NCBI GenBank assembly: GCA_937928385.1
Contig: CALEZD010000098.1
Span: forward strand, 16,140-80,139
Length of the DNA: 64,000 nt
Direction of reading: 5' to 3'
Source of the DNA: an uncultured Bacteroidota bacterium
GTDB lineage: Bacteria > Bacteroidota > Bacteroidia > Chitinophagales > Chitinophagaceae
Part shown: positions 58,694-64,000 of the stretch, one piece after another
Layout of the letters: every line of letters begins with the position of its first letter
How positions within the stretch are numbered: position 1 is the stretch's first letter
Position numbers and translations under genes: made by a program
Notes under the pieces: model-generated
What the model was told of the DNA's origin: nothing
Seen by the model: only the letters and a program-made list of their open reading frames with translations
Database searches by the model: none

Positions 58694-59411
58694 TATCGTA
58701 TTTGTTGGCGGTACATTTCAGGTGGGCACCTGTCCAGCCACGGCTGGTGATGCTTATCCTTTCTATATTATAATTGTCAAAACGGCTGCCCTGCATCATG
58801 GCATCCAGTTGTTTATAGGTCATATAATTGGTTTCCCAACGCTTGTCCAGTATGTGTTTTATCTTCTCCGGCAGCAGTGGGTAGGCCGTTTCTGCCAGCT
58901 TACGTTTGAAGTTCTTTCTTTCGTCTATATCCACTACGGTGAACATCAGCATACCTTCGTCAGTCAGCAGGCTATACAGCTTATCGCACATATCGGCCGT
59001 AAAAGGTGCATGCTCGCCCAGTACGCCTATCGAATATATAAAGTCAAACTGCTCCTCGCCGAAGTCATGCTCAAATGCGCTCCCTTCGATTAGGTTGATA
59101 ACCGGGATATTAACCTCGTCCTCTTTCAGGGGGTGTACAGCCAATTTAAGCATCGGCGCAGCTATGTCTATACCGGTCAGTTCTACAGTGTTCTGCAGCG
59201 CATGGAAATACCTGCCTGTACCACATCCCAGGTCCAATACCTTTATAGGGCGGTTGAAGGAGAGTGTCAGTTCTTTCAGCAGGGGGACGAATGTAGTATA
59301 GTAGGGGGTATTGACGAACTCATTATCATAGTCTCGGTAGCTCTTCGAGTACGACTCGTTATACAGGTGCACGGTTTTAACGTCGCACACCTCGTGATTG
59401 GTGTTCAGCAT
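58668..59411 (-). CDS. Class I SAM-dependent methyltransferase
   Basis: A 247-residue methyltransferase. The motif I is VLDLGCGTGRYF, followed by ELTGIDIAAPMLKLA (acidic motif II), then FDFIYSIGVLGEHAPFT and MLMFTVVDIDERKNFK. It has no membrane segment. It is convergent with the GT2-DUF2062 gene, with 26 bp of overlap of the two coding ends, and lies just downstream of rpoD. Its substrate is unknown; proximity to the MMPL-methyltransferase fusion is suggestive but it is on the other strand and not in that operon. Confidence 0.85.
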   Translation of the reverse strand: MLNTNHEVCDVKTVHLYNESYSKSYRDYDNEFVNTPYYTTFVPLLKELTLSFNRPIKVLDLGCGTGRYFHALQNTVELTGIDIAAPMLKLAVHPLKEDEVNIPVINLIEGSAFEHDFGEEQFDFIYSIGVLGEHAPFTADMCDKLYSLLTDEGMLMFTVVDIDERKNFKRKLAETAYPLLPEKIKHILDKRWETNYMTYKQLDAMMQGSRFDNYNIERISITSRGWTGAHLKCTANKYDTISRPFFE

Positions 59412-59468
59412 GTGTTTTTGTTTTTTGTTCGTAGTAAAAATACTTCGTATGTACCCCGATAAACAAAA

Positions 59469-59493
59469 AAGCCGTGGCGTTTAACCACGGCTT
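59469..59493 (-). terminator. Terminator of rpoD
   Basis: Stem AAGCCGTGG / CCACGGCTT with a 7-nt loop. On the minus strand it is followed by TTTT and TGTTTAT. Confidence 0.85.
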
Positions 59494-59513
59494 AACACAA
59501 AACAAATTTATTA

Positions 59514-60371
59514 CTATCCCAAATAACCCTTCAGCGAGTTGCTGTAACGGGCCTTCTGCAGGCGCTTGATAGCGCGCTCTTTTATCTGGCGGATACGCTC
59601 TTTTGTCAGGTCGTATTTCTGGCCAATCTCTTCTATAGTCGGGCCATTATCACCTTCCAGTCCAAAATAAGCTGCCAGTATTTCGGCTTCACGTACACTC
59701 AGCGATTTCAGGATACGTTTGATTTCGTTGCGCAATGAGTCTTTCATTACATCATCATCCGTATCGCTGCTGCCTTCCAGCAGGTCGCCCATAGCCACGT
59801 CTTCCGCTTCGTGCACAGGAGCATCCAGCGAGGTATGGCGTGTGTTAGTGGTAAATATATTAGTTACCTCGGTTTCGCTCATTTCCAATATGGTAGCCAG
59901 TTCTTCTGTAGATGGCTCGCGCTCGTTGGCTTGTTCAAATGCTATATAAGCCTTATTGGCTTTGTTGTAAGTACCAATCTTATTCTGTGGCAAACGCACC
60001 AAACGTCCCTGCTCAGCCAATGCCTGCAGTATCGACTGGCGAATCCACCATACTGCGTAAGAGATGAATTTAAAACCCTTAGTTTCGTCAAAACGCTGGG
60101 CAGCTTTTATCAAGCCCAGGTTACCTTCGTTTATCAGGTCGCTCAGGGATAAGCCCTGGTGCTGGTATTGCTTGGCTACTGACACCACAAAACGCAGGTT
60201 GGCCTTCACCAGTTTTTCCAGTGCTACCTGGTCGCCCATGTGTATACGCTGTGCAAGGGTGGTCTCTTCTTCAGGTGCGATCATCGAGATCTTACTGATT
60301 TCCTGAAGATACTTTTCCACCGCCTGCGAATCACGATTCGTGATCTGAGTGGCAATTTTTAACTGCCTCAT
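59514..60371 (-). CDS. rpoD: Primary RNA polymerase sigma factor
   Basis: A 285-residue sigma-70, the short type of the Bacteroidota primary factor. Regions are easily seen: 1.2 (KYLQEISKISMIAPEEE), 2.1-2.4 (LRFVVSVAKQYQHQGLSLSD, FISYAVWWIRQSI), 3 (ATILEMSETEVTNIF) and 4.2 (TKERIRQIKERAIKRLQK). This factor recognises the TTTG-n-TAnnTTTG-type promoters listed here. It is a single gene with a terminator 21 bp after the stop; its upstream region is the 346-bp intergenic area. Confidence 0.96.
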   Translation of the reverse strand: MRQLKIATQITNRDSQAVEKYLQEISKISMIAPEEETTLAQRIHMGDQVALEKLVKANLRFVVSVAKQYQHQGLSLSDLINEGNLGLIKAAQRFDETKGFKFISYAVWWIRQSILQALAEQGRLVRLPQNKIGTYNKANKAYIAFEQANEREPSTEELATILEMSETEVTNIFTTNTRHTSLDAPVHEAEDVAMGDLLEGSSDTDDDVMKDSLRNEIKRILKSLSVREAEILAAYFGLEGDNGPTIEEIGQKYDLTKERIRQIKERAIKRLQKARYSNSLKGYLG

Positions 60372-60717
60372 AATTTATCCTTGTTTAAATTGTATAATTG
60401 GTTAATAACCTTTCCTCATTATATAAGACGAAAAAACCGGGTAAAAAGTTTGTTCGTTTTGGAATTAATTTCCTAATTTCATTTACCGCAAATTGTGTTC
60501 CAACTATTTACACATATTCACAATTTCAAGTGTTTACTACACCATATATAACGTAATTCCTTTGCAGTTAGTATGTTACGCGGTTAATGGATTTCCTCTA
60601 TAGCCAAATAAGCACCTCAATATGTACAATGTGATACCAAATCAGCCTGTAAAAGTAGTAAGCATCTGTCAGATTTACTACCTTTGCGCGTCATATTAAC
60701 GTCAACTTTAACACTTT
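60372..60717. other. 346-bp intergenic region between rpoD and the acyl-CoA dehydrogenase gene
   Basis: AT-rich (about 67 percent by eye). It contains the divergent promoters. The right-hand promoter is TACCTTTG at 60679-60686. I find no exact -7 box for rpoD on the minus strand. No hairpin, repeat or reading frame of note is visible. Confidence 0.5.
60679..60686 (+). promoter_or_regulatory. -7 box TACCTTTG of the acyl-CoA dehydrogenase gene
   Basis: Consensus TAnnTTTG; predicted start near 60691 gives a leader of about 27 nt. Confidence 0.6.
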
Positions 60718-61896
60718 ATGCAAAAAGATCTTTATCAGCACCCGGATTATTACCTTGTAGATGAATTATTGACAGAAGAACAGAAGCTGATACGCGATTC
60801 CGTAAGGGCATTCGTGAAAAAGGAGATTTCACCCATTATAGAAGAATATGCCCAAAAGGCAGAATTCCCTGCCCAAATCATCAAAGGATTGGGTGAACAT
60901 GGCTGTTTCGGACCGTTTATTCCCCAAAAGTATGGCGGCGCCGGGGTGGACTACACCACTTATGGCATTATGATGCAGGAACTGGAGCGCGGCGATTCAG
61001 GTGTTCGTTCTACTGCATCGGTACAGGGGTCATTAGTAATGTACCCTATATATAAGTACGGCAGCGAAGAGCAACGCATGAAATACCTGCCTAAACTGGC
61101 TACCGGCGAAATGATGGGCTGCTTCGGCCTTACGGAGCCTGACCATGGATCTAACCCGGGAGGTATGCTCACCAACTTTAAAGACGCAGGCGACCATGTA
61201 ATACTCAATGGCGCCAAAATGTGGATATCCAATGCACCCTTTGCTGATATAGCCGTAGTATGGGCCAAGGACGAAGCCGGCGATATACGCGGGTTGGTAG
61301 TAGAGCGTGGTATGGAAGGCTTCAGCACACCTACTACACATGGCAAATGGTCATTGAGGGCATCGGCTACAGGCGAACTGGTATTCGACAATGTAAAAGT
61401 GCCCAAGGAAAATATATTCCCCAATGTGAAGGGCTTAAAAGGCCCCCTGGGCTGCCTGTCCAGCGCACGCTTTGGTATAGCATGGGGAGCTTTGGGCTGT
61501 GCAATGGACTGCTATGACACCGCCCTGCGTTATGCCAAGCAGCGCGAACAATTTGGCAGGCCGATAGCCGGCTTCCAGCTGCAGCAGAAGAAACTGGCTG
61601 AAATGGTAACCGAGATAACCAAAGGCCAGCTACTGGTATGGCGCCTGGGCAAGCTGCGCGACGAAGACCGCGCTACACCAGCACAAATCTCAATGGCGAA
61701 GCGCAACAGCTGCGAAATAGCGCTGGATATAGCCCGCGAGGCCAGGCAGATACTGGGCGGAATGGGTATCACAGGCGAGTTCAGCATCATGCGCCACATG
61801 ATGAACCTGGAGTCGGTAATTACCTACGAAGGCACCCACGATATACACCTGCTGATAACCGGTATGGATATTACAGGTTTGAATGCTTTTAAATAA
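60718..61896 (+). CDS. Acyl-CoA dehydrogenase, glutaryl-CoA dehydrogenase-like
   Basis: A 392-residue FAD flavoenzyme. The acyl-CoA dehydrogenase signature runs from LTEPDHGSNPGGMLT to the C-terminal base Glu371 in YEGTHDIHLLITGMDITGLNAF, which reads like glutaryl-CoA dehydrogenases (YEGTHDIH...ITG..AF) and supports a role in lysine/tryptophan catabolism with decarboxylation to crotonyl-CoA. FAD-binding and ETF-interaction segments (RYAKQREQFGRPIAGFQL) are intact. The 3-hydroxyacyl-CoA dehydrogenase at 3817 could act downstream. Single gene behind a good promoter. Confidence 0.92.
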   Translation: MQKDLYQHPDYYLVDELLTEEQKLIRDSVRAFVKKEISPIIEEYAQKAEFPAQIIKGLGEHGCFGPFIPQKYGGAGVDYTTYGIMMQELERGDSGVRSTASVQGSLVMYPIYKYGSEEQRMKYLPKLATGEMMGCFGLTEPDHGSNPGGMLTNFKDAGDHVILNGAKMWISNAPFADIAVVWAKDEAGDIRGLVVERGMEGFSTPTTHGKWSLRASATGELVFDNVKVPKENIFPNVKGLKGPLGCLSSARFGIAWGALGCAMDCYDTALRYAKQREQFGRPIAGFQLQQKKLAEMVTEITKGQLLVWRLGKLRDEDRATPAQISMAKRNSCEIALDIAREARQILGGMGITGEFSIMRHMMNLESVITYEGTHDIHLLITGMDITGLNAFK

Positions 61897-61899
61897 GTG

Positions 61900-61953
61900 G
61901 TTAGTAGTTAGGTGTTAGTAGTTAGTTAGCGTTGTTTCTCATTAACTACTAAC
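61900..61953. repeat. GTTAGTAGTTAG direct repeats plus inverted copy
   Basis: Two copies of GTTAGTAGTTAG (61900-61911 and 61914-61925) and the inverted AACTACTAAC (61944-61953). The inverted copy lies inside the end of the next gene (minus strand). They can fold into a stem between the two genes. Confidence 0.6.
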
Positions 61954-62366
61954 GCTTCTATCTTTTCCTTCTCGTTGACGGGTATAGCCACTTCTATTTT
62001 CCAGTTGTCTTCTTCGTCCAGCTTGAGTATGTAGTAATAATCGCAATCATACACTGTACGGCCTTTCTTATCTATGTAGTTCCAGCGCATACTTACCCTT
62101 ACAATTCTCGGCGTTACCATGCGCTTATTGAGGATATCAGGTATCGCACCTGTGATGCCATGTACCGAGTAAAACCGCTTGCTTTGGTTAATAAGCCCTT
62201 CCAGCTTGGCCTCTGTGGTGTATACCAGGCTGGAGTCATCGGCTATAAATGTGCAGGGCAGGGTATAGCAGTTGGCCATATATTTACTATCATGCCTTTC
62301 TAATGCGGCCGCGTAATCTTCAAAAAATCCGTTGATCCTGTAGAGGGGATTCCCTTTTCCTGTCAT
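61926..62366 (-). CDS. NTF2/SnoaL-like domain protein
   Basis: A 146-residue soluble protein. A helix (YRINGFFEDYAAALERHD) is followed by YMANCYTLPCTFIAD, a segment typical of the cone-shaped SnoaL/NTF2 fold, then a long beta-sheet (IVRVSMRWNYIDKKGRTVYDC, YYYILKLDEEDNWKIEVAIP). Many such proteins have no assigned role (polyketide cyclase-like, or ligand-binding). The ATG at 62366 is preferred to one 33 bp upstream. The end carries the inverted repeat described at 61900. Confidence 0.65.
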   Translation of the reverse strand: MTGKGNPLYRINGFFEDYAAALERHDSKYMANCYTLPCTFIADDSSLVYTTEAKLEGLINQSKRFYSVHGITGAIPDILNKRMVTPRIVRVSMRWNYIDKKGRTVYDCDYYYILKLDEEDNWKIEVAIPVNEKEKIEALVVNEKQR

Positions 62367-62452
62367 GGTTGCTGTCCTCTTTTTATGTGCAGGCAGCAAA
62401 GGTAGCGGAAGGCAGTAAGCCAGCCATAACGGGGAAGATATATTTCTTGCCG

Positions 62453-63025
62453 CTATTTCGAGTAGTTGAATACCCGTTTCATCCAGCCGTTGAAGAATAC
62501 TTCCTGGCTAGGGTTGTTCTCGCAGATGGTGATGTACTGTGCGCCTTTCAGTGCGTTGAGGGCTGCGAGTATATTACGCTGTTCGGGGTGGCTGTTGAGT
62601 GCGGCTATGGTTATTTTGCCCACTTGTCCATCTACTTTCAGATTTGGGTAGAGCTTCTCACCTTTGTTAGCTACGTTCAGCACCCGCTGCAGGAAGATGC
62701 CCGCACGGCCAATGCCCATATTCACCCCGGTGTCAAACATCTCGTTGGCTATATGCTGGTCTTTTACATCATCCAGCTTCATGCTGTCCCAGTAGTCTTT
62801 TTTATACATTTCGTGTACCAGGCCCTGCAGTTCCTTATTACCGTCTAAGTTTTTTGGGAAGTTGGCCTGCCTGCGCATCTGGTCTACTATCTTCCAGCCC
62901 TTCCAGCGGGATTGGCGGTTGCGTGCTATGCCTTTGTAAGTTTCGCCACCTGCATCGGCAGGGTTGTTGCTATAACCACCCTCAAACTCGCGGGTAAGTT
63001 TATATGCTTTGTGGAAGTCTGCCAT
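62453..63025 (-). CDS. Phage-type muramidase, GH108 with peptidoglycan-binding domain
   Basis: A 190-residue endolysin-like protein. The N-terminal glycosyl hydrolase 108 domain has the catalytic Glu in LTREFEGGYSNNPADAGG, and GETYKGIARNRQS; the C-terminal part (YPNLKVDGQVGKITIAALN) matches the predicted PG_binding_3 domain. It lacks a signal peptide, as in phage endolysins that need a holin. No other phage gene is in the window, so this is a cargo or domesticated lysozyme, for example used in a phage tail-like or toxin device. It lies between the NTF2-like and small lipoprotein genes on the same strand. Confidence 0.85.
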   Translation of the reverse strand: MADFHKAYKLTREFEGGYSNNPADAGGETYKGIARNRQSRWKGWKIVDQMRRQANFPKNLDGNKELQGLVHEMYKKDYWDSMKLDDVKDQHIANEMFDTGVNMGIGRAGIFLQRVLNVANKGEKLYPNLKVDGQVGKITIAALNSHPEQRNILAALNALKGAQYITICENNPSQEVFFNGWMKRVFNYSK

Positions 63026-63084
63026 AGCTGCCAGGTTTTAAATTCCAGGTGATTCAGTGAATATTGAACTTGATGCAAGGTTGA

Positions 63085-63339
63085 TTAGTACAGCCTGCAG
63101 GTCTCTATCGTGGTAATTCCGTCTTTTTCAGAATAGTGTTCGCCGGAGCCCTCTTCGCATACCTGCCTGGCTTTTTCCTGTGTATTGGTCAGTTTATATT
63201 CGTTGATGAGCGTATCGGGCAGGCCGGGCTGGCCGCTGTATGCTATTTCGCACTGGCAGATGTATTCCCTTGTACAGGAAGACGCGCCAATAAGGAAAAT
63301 CAATACAATGCCTGCTAACAGCCCTGAGCGTAGTTTCAT
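63085..63339 (-). CDS. Small Cys-rich lipoprotein (paralogue of the one at 8042)
   Basis: An 84-residue lipoprotein: LLAGIVLIFLIGASSC gives a lipobox. The mature part has C-T-R-E-Y-x-C-x-C, then a helix TNTQEKARQVCEEGSG, and ends C-R-L-Y. The order and spacing of the cysteines and the T-rich KAR..CE helix mirror the protein at 8042-8260, so both derive from one ancestor. It probably forms disulfides in the periplasm. It lies 60 bp upstream of the GH108 gene on the same strand. Function unknown. Confidence 0.7.
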   Translation of the reverse strand: MKLRSGLLAGIVLIFLIGASSCTREYICQCEIAYSGQPGLPDTLINEYKLTNTQEKARQVCEEGSGEHYSEKDGITTIETCRLY

Positions 63340-63457
63340 GAAACAGTAATTTTAACGGTTGAAGATAAAATGAATTTTCCAGTTGTACAAACGGAAAGGC
63401 TGTTATTGTTCATTTTTTTACTTGCAGTTAATAGCATTTACCGGGTTTCTTCCTTAT

Positions 63458-63724
63458 CTATCTACGATCCGGGGGAAAATACATTTTTCCGAATGTGTTG
63501 GTGTTGTATGGCTGTTGAGGCTGTTTCTTGTTTTGTTCCTTTTTGTTGTCGGCATCTGCATGTAGCTGGCGTACTTCTTCTTCTGTAAGAATATGTGGTG
63601 GCGGGGCTGAGGCTATTGCCCGTTGCTCCTGGCTGTAAAAGCTGGCAGAGAGCAGGTCTTCGGCCTGGAGTTTGCGTTTTTGGTAGAGGGCGAGGTATTG
63701 GGGGTAAAGGGGCGAATGTTGCAT
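63458..63724 (-). CDS. Hypothetical protein, possibly part of a frame open to the window edge
   Basis: An 88-residue protein from ATG 63724 (MQHSPLYPQYLALYQKRK), with a polar Gln/Asn/Lys-rich tail (DADNKKEQNKKQPQQPYNTN). The frame stays open further up to position 64000, adding about 92 codons on the minus strand, including a direct-repeat pair and a hairpin element (63893-63936). Composition changes sharply upstream of 63724, so I take the start there, but a larger gene truncated by the window is possible. Family unknown. Confidence 0.4.
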   Translation of the reverse strand: MQHSPLYPQYLALYQKRKLQAEDLLSASFYSQEQRAIASAPPPHILTEEEVRQLHADADNKKEQNKKQPQQPYNTNTFGKMYFPPDRR

Positions 63725-63775
63725 CGTGTTTAGGCTTTTAACCGCAGAGTGGCTGAGGCGCAGAGAGAGACCAGT

Positions 63776-63971
63776 TTCTGTATTTTGTTCCAAAATGTTC
63801 CCTTGTTCTCCGGTGGGAGTTTTTACCTGTGTGAGTGACCTGCGCGAGTCAACCTCCCCCGAATGGCTTATGCCAGTCAGCACTTCGCCATTCTCCCCTC
63901 CTAAATCCCGCATGGGCGGGACAGGCAGGAGGGGAGCTTCTGTTTTTTGTTCCGTTTTGTTCCCTTGTTCT
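63776..63971. repeat. 34-bp imperfect direct repeat, 162 bp apart
   Basis: Copy A at 63776-63809 and copy B at 63938-63971 differ at 5 of 34 bases; both contain TTCTGT, TTTTGTTCC and GTTCCCTTGTTCT. The offset (162 bp) is a multiple of three, so both are read in the same frame of the open minus-strand reading frame. Confidence 0.65.
63893..63936. repeat. Nested inverted repeat (44 bp)
   Basis: Outer arms CTCCCCTCCT / AGGAGGGGAG. The inner arms TCCCGC / GCGGGA, with loop ATGG (63906-63921), equal those of the element at 15242-15257. It lies inside the open minus-strand frame. Confidence 0.75.
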
Positions 63972-64000
63972 TGGGTTAATTTTTTTCGGGTGCGGGGGAG

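Noticed and set aside
61900..61925. CRISPR array
   Set aside because: Only two 12-bp repeats without regular spacers, and no cas genes in the window.
62453..63339. Prophage remnant
   Set aside because: Only the lysozyme is phage-like; no integrase, capsid, tail or attachment site is seen.
1..64000. tRNA or rRNA genes
   Set aside because: I saw no T-loop (GGTTCRANTCC-like) or rRNA consensus in any intergenic region by eye; a tRNAscan run would settle this.

Overview
The window comes from a chromosome of the phylum Bacteroidota, most likely Chitinophagaceae or a close relative. Several things point there: promoter-like TAnnTTTG boxes in front of genes with no clear Shine-Dalgarno sequences, two proteins with C-terminal type IX secretion sorting domains, many small lipoproteins, a short (285 aa) primary sigma factor, and an L32 protein without its zinc cysteines. 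Genes are dense, with a G+C of roughly 45 percent by eye. I see no tRNA, rRNA, insertion sequence, CRISPR array or intact prophage.

Left part (0-21 kb): cell-wall genes (PBP1A fragment, membrane transglutaminase), a 3-hydroxyacyl-CoA dehydrogenase, small stress or hypothetical genes, a secreted C1 peptidase, a PadR regulator with a membrane protein behind a perfect palindrome, YceI, PspC, TatD-TcdA, aconitase, a GDSL hydrolase, DUF58, and the conserved DUF177-rpmF-plsX operon that links ribosome and lipid synthesis. RNase P RNA lies at 21.4-21.7 kb with its own promoter and terminator.

Middle part (21-46 kb): a secreted cytochrome c/copper monooxygenase, valS-miaE, cold-shock protein, a mitochondrial-type citrate synthase, a deoxyhypusine-synthase-like protein lacking the expected catalytic lysine, a TolC protein, inositol phosphatase and ThiL, PhoH, a large FG-GAP secreted protein, pyruvate carboxylase, and Sua5/TsaC next to a zinc-ribbon DUF6671 protein. 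With aconitase and citrate synthase, pyruvate carboxylase supplies the entry to the TCA cycle. Just after pyruvate carboxylase is a short candidate small RNA with promoter, a GNRA-capped stem and a terminator.

Right part (46-64 kb): recG, an ExbD/ExbB pair, a SlyD-like PPIase, NamZ muramidase, and then the most striking locus (51.3-58.7 kb): a 1280-residue fusion of RND/MMPL exporter, PlsC-type acyltransferase and SAM methyltransferase, followed by a low-GC membrane protein, a C45 self-processing acyltransferase and a GT2-DUF2062 fusion. These are the tailoring and export functions found in aryl polyene/flexirubin lipid clusters, but no ketosynthase or acyl carrier protein is present here. 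The primary sigma factor, a glutaryl-CoA dehydrogenase, a phage-type GH108 muramidase, a small Cys-rich lipoprotein (paralogue of one at 8.1 kb) and a repeat-laden reading frame running off the right edge close the window.

RNase P RNA offers an internal ruler: its P1 helix begins 5 nt after its TAnnTTTG box. Applied elsewhere, this predicts that the TolC gene and the C45 acyltransferase gene are transcribed from their own ATG, i.e. as leaderless mRNAs.
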